Shown here piece by piece: positions 15,983-24,976 of a DNA stretch of 64,000 bases. Under the pieces are notes generated by a model, which was not told where the DNA came from, did not search any database, and was given only the letters and a program-made list of their open reading frames with translations. Origin of the DNA: Mycobacterium aquaticum (GTDB lineage Bacteria > Actinomycetota > Actinomycetes > Mycobacteriales > Mycobacteriaceae); the NCBI RefSeq assembly GCF_002086485.1, contig NZ_MVHF01000023.1:1-64000 (forward strand), in the 5' to 3' direction. The first letter of the stretch is position 1. Every line of letters starts with the position of its first letter. Made by a program: the position numbers and the translations under genes.

Positions 15983-16963
15983 GTGCATACCACAGCACTG
16001 CTGCTCAATGAGGACTTGTCATTGACGGTCGGCACCCGTGAGCTTGCCTCCCCTGGCGATGGCGAGGTGCTCGTCGATGTCGATTACGCCGGGATCTGCG
16101 GATCCGACATGCACGTCCTCCGAACCGGCGATTGGGTCGCGTACTGGCCGGCCACGCTAGGACATGAGGTCGCTGGTCGAGTGCGCGTGTCCAACCATCC
16201 GGGATTCGCACCTGGCGATGCGGTGGTGGCCGATTCGCGGATCCCGTGCCGGGTCGTGGAAGGTCACCTGCAATCGGACCGTCTGTGCGAGGATCTGCAG
16301 TGGCTCGGGGAAGCCCGCCCCGGCGGATACGCCGGCGCCATGGTGGTTCCCGGCGATAGCTTGTATCGCGTGCCGGTCGGGCTTGATTCCGTCGATGCCG
16401 TGCTCGCCGAACCCCTGGCAGTGGTCATGTGCGCGATCGACCAGCTGCCCGCCCGCATCCCCGAATCGGTGGCGATCCTCGGCTACGGCCCGATCGGAGC
16501 GCTCGCGCACGCCGAGGTATCACGACGCTGGCCACAAGCCAAGGTGACCGTGGTCGAACCAAACCCTCGTCGCGCTGACGTGGCGCGTGCCCACGGCGCG
16601 ATGCATGGCATCCTCGACGGAGCCACGCGTCATCACATCGTGATCGATGCAGCCGGATATCCCGGCTCCCTGGAGGCGGCAATCGACGCCACCGCGTTCG
16701 GCGGCTCGGTGCTGCTCATCGCCCTGGGTCATGCAACGTCCACCGTCATGCCTGCCACCATCGTGGAGCACAGCCTGCACGTCGTGGGCAGCGTCGGGTT
16801 CGATGACCGCCATATCGACGAAGCGCTGGCCGCCCTAGCCGCCGAACCCGGCCGCTACAACCCGATCGTCACGGATACCGTCGAGCTGGACAAGATTCCC
16901 GCATTTCTCGCCGCCGGTGGTATGGGCGAATCCATCAAGGTGCTCATCCGGTGCGCGTCGTGA
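15983..16963 (+). CDS. Zinc-type alcohol dehydrogenase (MDR) with degenerate structural zinc site
   Basis: The 326-aa protein keeps catalytic-zinc features of MDR alcohol dehydrogenases: YAGICGSDMHVL (about 35-46), PATLGHEVAGRV (about 55-66) and AEPLAVVMCAI (about 144-154), and a Rossmann loop LGYGPIGALAHAE (about 168-180). The lobe that normally holds C-x2-C-x2-C-x7-C has only the first and last Cys (PCRVVEGHLQSDRLC), so the structural zinc is probably lost. GTG 15983 is preferred because the earlier in-frame ATG at 15950 lies inside the operator. It overlaps the SDR gene by 4 bp. Likely oxidises a secondary alcohol in the cluster pathway; substrate unknown. Confidence 0.82.
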   Translation: MHTTALLLNEDLSLTVGTRELASPGDGEVLVDVDYAGICGSDMHVLRTGDWVAYWPATLGHEVAGRVRVSNHPGFAPGDAVVADSRIPCRVVEGHLQSDRLCEDLQWLGEARPGGYAGAMVVPGDSLYRVPVGLDSVDAVLAEPLAVVMCAIDQLPARIPESVAILGYGPIGALAHAEVSRRWPQAKVTVVEPNPRRADVARAHGAMHGILDGATRHHIVIDAAGYPGSLEAAIDATAFGGSVLLIALGHATSTVMPATIVEHSLHVVGSVGFDDRHIDEALAALAAEPGRYNPIVTDTVELDKIPAFLAAGGMGESIKVLIRCAS

Positions 16964-17688
16964 GCCAACCGCGTCGCTACCTGATCACCGGCGGCACCAG
17001 TGGAATCGGTGACATGTGCGCCCAGCACCTCACCGACGCAGGACATCATGTCTGGGTCACCGGCACCCGCGAACAATCAGTTTCAGCGGCCAAAGACCGC
17101 GGCACGGTCGTCGGTGGCAGTGTCGCCGACGCCGCCGACGGCGATGCGGTGGCCGCCGCCTTCGACGACGCTGTGCGCGCGTTCGGCGGGCTCGACGGCG
17201 TGTTCCTCAACGCCGGTATCGACGGGGAAGGCAAGCCCGCCGAACAACTCGACAGCGCGACTTTCCGCCGCGTGCTCGATGTGAACGTCGTCGGCATCCT
17301 GCACGGCGCCCAGGCCGCGCACCGCACCCTCACCCGCCCCGGAGCGATCGTGATAAACGCGTCGGTCAACGCGACACGTCCCGAAGCCCACTTCGCCGAC
17401 TACAACGCCTCCAAGGCCGCTGCCGCGGCACTAGCAGCGACCCTGGCAATGGAGTGGAGCGCACAGGGAATCAGCGTCACCTGCGTCTGCCCCGGCTATT
17501 TCCGCACCAACATGACCGCCCAGTACCTCGATGACCCTGAGCTTGGCACCCAATTACTCGCTCGCATCCCCGCAGGCCGATTCGGCGACGCCACCGACAT
17601 CGGATCAACAGTCGAGTTCCTTCTCGCCAATCAGGCCCCGTTCCTCAGTGGCGCCGCCATCCCCATCGCGGGTGCCGCCAACCTCTAG
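16960..17688 (+). CDS. Short-chain dehydrogenase/reductase
   Basis: This 242-aa SDR has the TGGTSGIG cofactor motif (about 11-18), NAG (about 84-86), catalytic Ser in INASVNATRPEAHFADYNAS and the YxxxK pair (YNASKAAAAALAAT, about 148-161), plus VCPGYFRTNM. It is a classical cytosolic NAD(P)-dependent alcohol dehydrogenase or ketone reductase. GTG 16960 gives a GTGA overlap with the preceding ADH stop; a GTG 9 bp upstream is also in frame. Two alcohol dehydrogenases back to back suggest two oxidation steps or stereochemical inversion through a ketone. Confidence 0.88.
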   Translation: MSQPRRYLITGGTSGIGDMCAQHLTDAGHHVWVTGTREQSVSAAKDRGTVVGGSVADAADGDAVAAAFDDAVRAFGGLDGVFLNAGIDGEGKPAEQLDSATFRRVLDVNVVGILHGAQAAHRTLTRPGAIVINASVNATRPEAHFADYNASKAAAAALAATLAMEWSAQGISVTCVCPGYFRTNMTAQYLDDPELGTQLLARIPAGRFGDATDIGSTVEFLLANQAPFLSGAAIPIAGAANL

Positions 17689-17882
17689 AGAAACCACGCA
17701 CGGTGCAGCGTCCGATCTGCCGGCGGCCTCCCCTGCCGTCGGCATATCGGTATGCCTTCACCTTCCTGACCAGCGGATACCACCCGCAAACAGACACCGC
17801 GACGCCGCTGGTTGCGGTGGGTTGCGGGCGCTCACCGCTGAAGAATCCCTATCCTGGGGAAACGCCAGCAATGTTCCCTAAT

Positions 17883-17918
17883 GTCTTGCATTAGAGATCG
17901 AAGTCTCATATACAAGAC
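17883..17918. promoter_or_regulatory. Tandem 16-bp operator pair upstream of the HisD paralog
   Basis: GTCTTGCATTAGAGAT (17883-17898) and GTCTCATATACAAGAC (17903-17918) match the cluster consensus, again with starts exactly 20 bp apart. They lie 58 bp before the HisD-paralog start in a 287-bp gap that otherwise shows no gene, so a separate promoter for the hisD-permease-dehydrogenase operon is likely. Confidence 0.7.
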
Positions 17919-17975
17919 AGGCAGCGGTTGTGACCGCCGCCTCACCTCAGTCGCCAACCCTTTGGAGCCATGCAG

Positions 17976-19313
17976 ATGTCAACCGACCGACCCATCCTCG
18001 AGCGCGGCCTCTGGCAGGAAATGTCGGCTGCCGACCGCGCCGACCTCAATGACCGCGGCAGCGCCAAGATCTTCGACCCGGCCTTGCGCGAAGGCGTCCT
18101 GGAAATCATCGAAGACGTCCGACAAAACGGCGACGCCGGCCTGGTCCGTGCACTGGAGAAGTGGGACAAGATTTCAATCACCCCTGACCGGATCCGCGTC
18201 TCCGCCGAGGAATTCGCGGCCGCGCGGGAAAAGGTCAGCCCCGAACTGCTGACTGCTATCCGCGACCTGCTCGCGCACCTGAAGTCATTCAACGAACAAC
18301 TGACCCAGCACGGTGACTGGAGCTTTGAGAGCGAGCCCGGGCTTACCGTCGGCGAGAAGGTCACCCCGATCGCAAGTGCAGGGTTGTTTGTTCCCAGCGG
18401 CAAAGGGTCCTACCCGTCGGTTATGGCGCAGCTGGGTTCCCCTGCCGTCGTGGCCGGCGTTCAGCAGATCGCTGTCGTGGTGCCTCCGATTCCCGGTGGG
18501 GACGGTGAGGTTGATCCGGCGGTGCTCGTGGTGGCCGACGAGCTGGGTATCCATGATGTGTTCCGTGCCAACGGCCCGGCTGGTATTGCCGCGCTGGCCT
18601 TTGGCACCGAGACGGTGCCCCAGGTCCGCAAGGTGTGTGGCCCCGGCAGCCCGCCAGTCACCTGTGCCCAGGTCGAGGTGCAGCGCTACGGCACCGTAAG
18701 CGTCATGCTGCTGGGCCCAAGCGAATCACTCATCCTGGCCGACGATTCCGCTGATCCATACCTGTTGGCCGCCGATCTGCTCAACGAAGCCGAGCACGGT
18801 CCCGACTCGACGAGCGTGTTCGTCACCGACAGCCAGGCCCTCATCGACGCTGTGCAGGTCGAGGTCGCCAAGCAGTTGCTCGACCTGCCGGCCGACCGCG
18901 CCGAGTATGCGCGCCTGGCCCTGGGCAAAAACGGTGGCGCCGTACTGACCACCTCGGTGGAGGAGTCCGCCGAGGTCGCCAACACCTTCGCCCCCGAGCA
19001 CATGCAGATCGCCGTTCGCGACGAGGACCACGTGCTCAACCTGATCGTCGACGCGGGCGAGGTCCTCATCGGCCAGCACACCACCGTGTCGATGGCCAAC
19101 TTCGTCATCGGCTGCCCTGCGGCTCTGCCGACCAGTGGCTACGCCAAGGTCAGCAGCGGCGTCACCGCGGATGCCTTCCGCAAGCGCACCGCCGTAGCCA
19201 AGTCCACTCCGCAGGCACTCAACCGGATGTCGAGCACCGTGATCGCCTTCACTCAGCACGAGGGTTTCCCGGCCCACGAATTCGCCGTGACCCGCAGGCT
19301 AGAACAGCGCTGA
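17976..19313 (+). CDS. Histidinol dehydrogenase family protein with altered metal ligands
   Basis: At 445 aa this spans the whole HisD fold (E. coli HisD is 434 aa): GLFVPSGKGSYPSVMAQLGS, the PSESLILAD strand, LLNEAEHGPDSTSVFVTDS and APEHMQIAV. Aligned by eye to E. coli HisD, the zinc ligands Gln259, His262, Asp360 and His419 correspond to Glu271, His274, Asn375 and His434, and His367 becomes Ala382; the catalytic Glu-His pair (PEH) is kept. HisD converts L-histidinol to histidine with two NAD+. The changes and the catabolic context argue for a non-biosynthetic paralog acting on histidinol or another amino/hydroxy alcohol (HpsN-type sulfopropanediol dehydrogenases are also HisD relatives). 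ATG 17976 has GGAG spaced 8 bp; ATG 17970 is too close. Confidence 0.85.
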   Translation: MSTDRPILERGLWQEMSAADRADLNDRGSAKIFDPALREGVLEIIEDVRQNGDAGLVRALEKWDKISITPDRIRVSAEEFAAAREKVSPELLTAIRDLLAHLKSFNEQLTQHGDWSFESEPGLTVGEKVTPIASAGLFVPSGKGSYPSVMAQLGSPAVVAGVQQIAVVVPPIPGGDGEVDPAVLVVADELGIHDVFRANGPAGIAALAFGTETVPQVRKVCGPGSPPVTCAQVEVQRYGTVSVMLLGPSESLILADDSADPYLLAADLLNEAEHGPDSTSVFVTDSQALIDAVQVEVAKQLLDLPADRAEYARLALGKNGGAVLTTSVEESAEVANTFAPEHMQIAVRDEDHVLNLIVDAGEVLIGQHTTVSMANFVIGCPAALPTSGYAKVSSGVTADAFRKRTAVAKSTPQALNRMSSTVIAFTQHEGFPAHEFAVTRRLEQR

Positions 19314-19460
19314 CCAACCCGGCTTGTGTGGGCTGCAATGGCGCGGCCCACGCAACCCATCACTAGCACCGACGCACGTCCTGCCCAGCTGAATCCGCAT
19401 CATCGCAGCACGATCTCCCCTCCCCGCGGCGCGCCGCACGGTTCAATGAAGGAACCCACC

Positions 19461-20906
19461 ATGTCCGTCCTCAACCCAGAACAACGTTCCATCGAGTACG
19501 TGCCTCTCCACGAGCGTCACGGACGCGCCAGCAGCCTGTTCACCCTGTGGTTCGGCGCCAACCTTCAAGTCACCGCCATAGCAGCTGGTGCGATCTCGGT
19601 AGCCATCGGACTCTCGCTGCCCTGGGCGCTGCTCGCTTCACTAGTCGGCAACCTCATCGGCGCGGTGTTCATGGCATTGCACTCAGCCCAAGGGCCCATC
19701 CTGGGCATTCCTCAGATGATCCAGAGTCGCGCCCAGTTCGGGTTCTACGGCGCCGTGCTACCCCTGGTCCTCGTCATCCTGATGTACGTGGGCTACTTCG
19801 CCACAACTGCCGTGCAAGGCGGAGCGGCCTTCTCCAGCCTCACCGGCGTGGGCATCGACCCCTCGATCATTATCGTCGTCGCGTTGACCGTGGTGCTCAC
19901 CATCTTCGGCTACCGCCTCATCCACGCATCAGAAAAATGGCTATCAGTCATCAGCGGTCTGGCCTTCGTATACCTGAGCTACCGTCTGGTCACCACCAAC
20001 GACCTCAGCGCGGCGTGGCACGCCGGTGCCTTCTCCTGGGCGCAATTCCTGGCCGCCACGGCGATCGCGGCCACGTGGCAGCTGACCTACGCCCCCTACG
20101 TTGCCGACTACTCGCGCTACCTGCCCGCCGATACCTCAGTGCGCGCCTCGTTCTGGTTTACCTACGCCGGTGCGGTCACCTCCACCATGTTCATGTTCGC
20201 CTTCGGCGCCGGCGCCACCGCAGTCGCCGCGGACGCGTTCGCCGGCGGCTCAGTGGACTTCATCGTCAACCAGGCGGCAGGGTGGCACGCCCTCTTCTTC
20301 CTCATCATCATCGCCGGCGTGATCGGGGTGAACTCGCTCAACCTCTACGGCATGTTCATGTCGACCACCACGGTGCTCAACTCGGTGTTCAAACTAAAGG
20401 TCTCCCCGCTGTTGCGCGCGATGCTGATCGTCATCGTCGCAGCCGTGGCCACCACCATTGGCCTGGTCGGCAAGGACAACTTCTTGACCAACTTCAGCAA
20501 CTTCATCCTGCTGCTGGCCTACTTCCTCATTCCGTGGACTTCGATCAACCTTGCCGATTTCTACGTCGTCCGCAAAGAGCGCTACAGCGTCGATGACATG
20601 TTCAAGCCGCGCGGTCACTACGGGGGCGTCGACTGGCGCGCCATGACCGCCTACCTTGTCGGCATCGTGGTCGAGGTGCCCTTCATCGCCAGCCCCTTCT
20701 ACACCGGACCCGTGGCGAGCCGACTCGACGGCGCCGACATCTCCTGGATCCTGGGTATCTTTGTCGCCGGCGGCCTCTACATCTTCCTCATGAAGCGCTT
20801 TCCGACCCGATCCGGTTATCCCGCACCGACATTCGCCATCCCGTCCCACCCCAGCCCGCACGCCGCGCAGAGCACCGCCGGTGAGCAGGAAGCGGCACCC
20901 GCATGA
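19461..20906 (+). CDS. NCS1 family permease (second paralog)
   Basis: The 481-aa membrane protein has about twelve TM segments and NCS1 signatures: LFTLWFGANLQVTAIAAGAI (TM1), SAQGPILGIPQMIQSRAQFG (matching ATQGPRLGLPQIIQSRAQFG in the paralog at 9240), and YAPYVADYSRYLP. ATG 19461 has a GAAGGAA ribosome site; earlier in-frame starts lack one. It lies between the HisD paralog and the FMN dehydrogenase, overlapping the latter by ATGA. It presumably imports the imidazole-type substrate of this operon. Having separate NCS1 carriers in adjacent catabolic groups suggests two related but distinct heterocyclic substrates. Confidence 0.87.
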   Translation: MSVLNPEQRSIEYVPLHERHGRASSLFTLWFGANLQVTAIAAGAISVAIGLSLPWALLASLVGNLIGAVFMALHSAQGPILGIPQMIQSRAQFGFYGAVLPLVLVILMYVGYFATTAVQGGAAFSSLTGVGIDPSIIIVVALTVVLTIFGYRLIHASEKWLSVISGLAFVYLSYRLVTTNDLSAAWHAGAFSWAQFLAATAIAATWQLTYAPYVADYSRYLPADTSVRASFWFTYAGAVTSTMFMFAFGAGATAVAADAFAGGSVDFIVNQAAGWHALFFLIIIAGVIGVNSLNLYGMFMSTTTVLNSVFKLKVSPLLRAMLIVIVAAVATTIGLVGKDNFLTNFSNFILLLAYFLIPWTSINLADFYVVRKERYSVDDMFKPRGHYGGVDWRAMTAYLVGIVVEVPFIASPFYTGPVASRLDGADISWILGIFVAGGLYIFLMKRFPTRSGYPAPTFAIPSHPSPHAAQSTAGEQEAAPA

Positions 20907-22117
20907 AACCGCGTGAAGTACGCGCCCTGATCCAGCTCAAAGCGCCCCGCCTCGACCGCCGCGCCGCAGCATTGGAGGCCTGCAAGACCCTCGAGGACCT
21001 GCACAGGCTGGCCCGGCGACGGCTCCCTCGCCCCGTCGCCGACTACGTCGACGGCGGCGCCGATGAAGAACTGTCGCTGGCCGACAACGTCGCTGCCTTC
21101 CGGCGGTGGAGATTCACACCCAGCGTGCTCATCGACGTCGCCGACGTCGACACCTCGACCACGCTGCTGGGACACCACAGCGCCCTGCCGCTGGGGTTGG
21201 CCCCCACCGGCTACACCCGAATGATCTCCCCACTGGGGGAGCCGGCGGTCGCCGCGGCCGCCGGGCGTGCGGGCGTTCCCTACGTCCTGTCCACGATGGC
21301 CTCAACCTCACTGGAAGACCTTGCCGCTCAACGCAATGCCGACGACGACAGGTGGTTTCAGCTCTACATCTGGAAAGACCGCGACCTCACCGCCCAGCTG
21401 GTAACGCGTGCGGCCGCCGCGGGATACCGCGTCTTGGAGATCGCTGTGGACACCGCCGTCTCCGGCCACCGGGTGCGCGACGTGCGCAACGGTCTGACCA
21501 TCCCGCCGCAGATGACCCTCAAGGGTCTGGTCGATATCGGCATGCGCCCGGCCTACTGGACCAAGATGCTGGCTAGCCCGGCCCTGCAGTTCGCCAACGT
21601 CACCGCCGGGGCCGACAGCGAGGGCTACACCATCGAAAACATCACCAAACAATTCGATGCCTCCGTGACCTGGGAGGCACTGGGCCGCATCCGCGACCTG
21701 TGGCCTGGACCCATCGTCCTCAAAGGCCCCCTGGGCCCAGAGGACACCGTGCGCGCCCGCGAACTCGGCATCAACGGCGTGCACCTGTCCAACCACGGCG
21801 GACGCCAGCTCGACCGCACCGTGGCTCCTGTCGATCTCGTGGCACCCGTACGCGACGCCGCCGGAGCCGACTTCGCCGTCTTCGTCGACTCCGGCGTGCG
21901 CCACGGTGCCGACATCGCCACCGCCCTCGCCCTGGGCGCCGACGCGGCGTTCATCGGCCGCCCCTACCTGTGGGGTCTCGTCGCCGGAGGCCACGCCGGA
22001 GTCGACAAGGCGATAGGGCTGTTGTCCGACCAGTTCGCCCGAACCATGGCGCTGCTCGGGGTCGCCAGCGTCGACGAACTACGCAAACGCGGACGCACCC
22101 TGCTGCAACAGCACTGA
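20903..22117 (+). CDS. FMN-dependent alpha-hydroxy acid dehydrogenase (LldD family)
   Basis: The 404-aa enzyme is a TIM-barrel flavoprotein of the glycolate oxidase/L-lactate dehydrogenase family: RLPRPVADYVDGGADEE (about 33-49), LPLGLAPTGYTRMISPLGEP (about 94-113), the active-site HLSNHGGRQLD (about 293-303, catalytic His and Arg) and the FMN phosphate segment ADAAFIGRPYLWGL (about 348-361). It oxidises an L-2-hydroxy acid to the 2-oxo acid, usually at the membrane face. In this setting imidazol-5-yl-lactate to imidazolyl-pyruvate is an attractive but untested reaction. Its ATGA start overlap with the permease indicates one operon. Confidence 0.87.
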   Translation: MKPREVRALIQLKAPRLDRRAAALEACKTLEDLHRLARRRLPRPVADYVDGGADEELSLADNVAAFRRWRFTPSVLIDVADVDTSTTLLGHHSALPLGLAPTGYTRMISPLGEPAVAAAAGRAGVPYVLSTMASTSLEDLAAQRNADDDRWFQLYIWKDRDLTAQLVTRAAAAGYRVLEIAVDTAVSGHRVRDVRNGLTIPPQMTLKGLVDIGMRPAYWTKMLASPALQFANVTAGADSEGYTIENITKQFDASVTWEALGRIRDLWPGPIVLKGPLGPEDTVRARELGINGVHLSNHGGRQLDRTVAPVDLVAPVRDAAGADFAVFVDSGVRHGADIATALALGADAAFIGRPYLWGLVAGGHAGVDKAIGLLSDQFARTMALLGVASVDELRKRGRTLLQQH

Positions 22118-22156
22118 CCTGAAGGCAGGGCCATGCAACCACAACGCCACCTCCCA

Positions 22157-22192
22157 ACATCAAAAACGAGACTCAAGTCTGGAATACAAGAC
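22157..22192. promoter_or_regulatory. Operator pair upstream of hutH
   Basis: GTCTGGAATACAAGAC at 22177-22192 matches the cluster consensus. A weaker copy, ACATCAAAAACGAGAC, sits at 22157-22172, again 20 bp away, with the right half conserved. The strong copy ends 13 bp before the ATG of hutH, so binding would occlude initiation or the promoter. Confidence 0.7.
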
Positions 22193-22205
22193 AGAAAGTA
22201 GATTG

Positions 22206-23774
22206 ATGGCCAACCCCCACACCACTTTGCAGCCCACCCGCGTCGTCTCAGTGGGTCTCAACCCGGTCAGCTTCGCCGACGTGGTCGCGGTGGCCCGCGA
22301 CGATGCAGCCGTGACATTGTCCGACGAGGCGATGGCCGCGGTCAGCGCCAGTCGAGTGCGCATCGAAGCCCTGGCCGAAGACCCGACACCGGTGTATGGG
22401 GTCTCCACCGGCTTCGGCGCACTGGCCACCCGACACATCCCACCGCAGCTGCGAACACAGTTGCAGCGCAGCCTGATTCGCTCACATGCCGCCGGTTCAG
22501 GTGAAGAGGTCGAACGCGAGGTCGTGCGCGCGATGATGCTGCTGCGGTTGTCAACGCTGGCCTCCGGACGCACCGGCGTACGGCCCGAAGTCCTCCAGGC
22601 CTACGCCGACCTGCTCACCGAGGGCTTGACGCCCGTTGTCTACGAATACGGCAGCCTAGGCTGCTCGGGCGATCTGGCCCCGTTGGCTCACGTCGCGCTG
22701 GCGCTCATCGGCGAAGGGAACGTCCGAACTCGCGACGGTGCACTCAGACCTGCAGCCGAAGCGTTGGCAGCGCACGGCCTTTCACCTGTCGTGCTTGCCG
22801 AGAAGGAAGGTCTGGCGCTCATCAACGGCACCGACGGCATGCTCGGTCAACTGGTCCTGGCACTAACCGACCTCGATGCGCTGCTGCGGTTGGCCGATAT
22901 TGCTGCTGCGATGAGCGTGGAGGGCCTGCTGGGCACCGAGCGCGTATTCGCCGCCGATCTACAGGCTCTGCGGCCGCACCCGGGCCAGGCCGCGGCCGCC
23001 GCGAACATGACGAAGCTCTTGGCTGACTCCGCGATTGTGGCCAGCCACAAAACCGACAATTGCACCGTCGTCCAAGATGCCTACTCGCTGCGCTGTGCAC
23101 CGCAGGTCGCTGGCGCAGCCCGCGACACTGTCGAGCACGCGCTTCAGGTCGCCCAGCGCGAACTGGCCAGCGCCATCGATAATCCGGTCGTCACTCTCGA
23201 TGGCCGGGTGGAGTCCAACGGCAACTTCCACGGAGCCCCAGTGGCCTACGTCCTGGACTTCCTGGCCATCGTGGTCGCCGACCTCGCCTCCATCAGCGAG
23301 CGGCGCACCGACCGATTCCTGGACCCGGCACGCAACCACGGACTCAACGCCTTCCTTGCTGATGACCCAGGCGTGGACAGCGGTCACATGATCGCCCAGT
23401 ACACCCAGGCGGGCATCGTCTCGGAACTCAAACGGCTGGCCACCCCAGCCAGTGTCGATTCGATTCCTTCTTCGGCCATGCAGGAAGACCACGTGTCGAT
23501 GGGCTGGTCCGCCGCACGCAAGTTGCGCCGCGCAATCGACGGACTCACCCGAGTCTTGGCCGTGGAGGTCCTCACCGCTGCCCGCGCCCTCCAGCTGCGC
23601 GCCCCGCTGACCCCCGCACCGGCCACCGCTGCGGTCGTAGCAACCGTTCGCGAGCAGGTGGCCGGTCCTGGCACCGACCGCTATCTGTCCCCCGAGATCG
23701 CCGCCGTGGTCGACCTAGCCCGCAGTGGCGCATTAGTGGCCGCCGCGGAAAGTGTCACCGGCGCACTGTCATGA
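22206..23774 (+). CDS. hutH: Histidine ammonia-lyase
   Basis: This 522-aa protein is a full-length HutH that eliminates ammonia from L-histidine to give urocanate. The MIO prosthetic group forms from Cys153-Ser154-Gly155 in EYGSLGCSGDLAPLAH; Cys instead of Ala is the variant I recall from Streptomyces HutH, so it is not a defect. Other family blocks are VYGVSTGFGALATRHI (about 60-75), ALINGTDGMLGQLVLAL (about 203-219), ESNGNFHGAPVAYVLDFLAI, MIAQYTQAGIVSELKRLA and SSAMQEDHVSMGWSAARKLR. ATG 22206 is used rather than the adjacent TTG. It has its own operator-bearing promoter and overlaps the aminotransferase start by ATGA. No urocanase or imidazolonepropionase is in the window. Confidence 0.95.
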   Translation: MANPHTTLQPTRVVSVGLNPVSFADVVAVARDDAAVTLSDEAMAAVSASRVRIEALAEDPTPVYGVSTGFGALATRHIPPQLRTQLQRSLIRSHAAGSGEEVEREVVRAMMLLRLSTLASGRTGVRPEVLQAYADLLTEGLTPVVYEYGSLGCSGDLAPLAHVALALIGEGNVRTRDGALRPAAEALAAHGLSPVVLAEKEGLALINGTDGMLGQLVLALTDLDALLRLADIAAAMSVEGLLGTERVFAADLQALRPHPGQAAAAANMTKLLADSAIVASHKTDNCTVVQDAYSLRCAPQVAGAARDTVEHALQVAQRELASAIDNPVVTLDGRVESNGNFHGAPVAYVLDFLAIVVADLASISERRTDRFLDPARNHGLNAFLADDPGVDSGHMIAQYTQAGIVSELKRLATPASVDSIPSSAMQEDHVSMGWSAARKLRRAIDGLTRVLAVEVLTAARALQLRAPLTPAPATAAVVATVREQVAGPGTDRYLSPEIAAVVDLARSGALVAAAESVTGALS

Positions 23775-24916
23775 CCCACTCCGCCCCGCCCAACCAACCG
23801 AGAGCCACCATGTCTGCCCCCACCGCTGGACCCACCGTGCGGCCGCGACCCGCGGTCGCCGCACTCCCCCGCTACTCGCGCGCCGCGGGGCTGAGCCAGG
23901 TGCGCTGGCGCGCATCGTCCAATGAATCAACCGTGCCTCCCTCACCCCGCGTGCAGGAGGCCATCGCCCGGGCCGCCGCCTGTACACACCTCTACCCCTC
24001 ACTGCAAGGCGATCTGCTCATCGCCGATCTCAGTGCCCGACTGCAGCTAGCCCCCGAACAGATCGTCGTCGGCGGTGGATCCTTGGCACTGCTGCAACAC
24101 GCTCTGGGCGCCTACACCGGATCCGGCAGTGAAGTGGTGTACGCATGGCGCAGCTACGAGGCCTACCCGATCCTCATCGGCGTCGTCGGTGCCACACCCG
24201 TACCGGTCGCCCTCGACTCCACCCACACCCACGACGTCGACGCCATGCTGGCCGCGATCACTTGGGCCACCCAGGCGATCATCGTGTGCAACCCCAACAA
24301 TCCGACCGGCACCGAACTGTCCCGCAGCGAGATCGAGCGCCTTATCACCTCGGTGCCGGCAAACGTCCTGGTGCTGCTCGACGAGGCCTACCAGGAGTTC
24401 GCCACCACCGCCGTCGATGGCATCAGCCTGGTCCGCCAATACCCCAACGTGGTGGCGTTCCGTACGTTCTCGAAGGCCTACGGACTAGCTGGGCTGCGTG
24501 CCGGCTACATGATTGCCCACCCCGACGTCGCGGACAACGTCCGGGCCGCGACGCCACCGTTTGGCCTCAGCCTGCTCGCCGAAGCCGGCGCCCGCGCCGC
24601 GTGGTCCGACACCACCCACACCGACCACATTGTCGACGTGGTGTGCCAGGGCCGCGAGTACCTGCGCCGGGAAGCCGCTAGGCGGGGGCTCGATACTCCT
24701 GTCAGCGGCGCCAACTTCGTCTGGTTCCCCGTCGGTCCCCGCACCGCTGAGCTTCAGCGAGCCTGTGTGGCACACGGGGTCTCGGTGCGCGCCTTCGACG
24801 GGGAAGGTGTCCGCGTGACTGTCGGTGAACGAGAGGCCGAGGACGCGGTCCTGGCAGCGATAGACAGTCTGCACCTGAGCACGACCGACTCTGAGCTGTC
24901 CCCCCTCGTGCACTAG
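23771..24916 (+). CDS. HisC-like class I/II PLP aminotransferase
   Basis: The 381-aa protein matches histidinol-phosphate aminotransferase-like enzymes: WRASSNESTVPPSPRVQEAI (about 46-65), IVCNPNNPTGTELSRSEIER (about 176-195), LLDEAYQEF (about 203-211) and the PLP lysine in RTFSKAYGLAGLRAGYMIAH (about 232-251). It probably exchanges an amino group between an imidazole-type (or aromatic) amino acid and a 2-oxo acid. Beside hutH and a hydroxy-acid dehydrogenase, a histidine/imidazolyl-pyruvate transaminase role fits better than histidine biosynthesis. The unusual 40-residue Pro/Ala-rich N-terminus may be shorter if translation starts at ATG 23810. Confidence 0.86.
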   Translation: MTHSAPPNQPRATMSAPTAGPTVRPRPAVAALPRYSRAAGLSQVRWRASSNESTVPPSPRVQEAIARAAACTHLYPSLQGDLLIADLSARLQLAPEQIVVGGGSLALLQHALGAYTGSGSEVVYAWRSYEAYPILIGVVGATPVPVALDSTHTHDVDAMLAAITWATQAIIVCNPNNPTGTELSRSEIERLITSVPANVLVLLDEAYQEFATTAVDGISLVRQYPNVVAFRTFSKAYGLAGLRAGYMIAHPDVADNVRAATPPFGLSLLAEAGARAAWSDTTHTDHIVDVVCQGREYLRREAARRGLDTPVSGANFVWFPVGPRTAELQRACVAHGVSVRAFDGEGVRVTVGEREAEDAVLAAIDSLHLSTTDSELSPLVH

Positions 24917-24976
24917 GGCGCCCCTGACCCGAGGCGGCCGGCGTGGCCCCCGCGCGACTCCACCGAAAGGACCGTC

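Noticed and set aside
17976..19313. Biosynthetic hisD or HpsN as a firm name
   Set aside because: Metal-ligand changes and catabolic neighbours argue against biosynthetic HisD. HpsN is possible, but no sulfolactate-processing genes are present.
20903..22117. MftD of the mycofactocin system
   Set aside because: MftD is also an FMN hydroxyacid-dehydrogenase homologue, but no mftA, mftB or mftC lies nearby.
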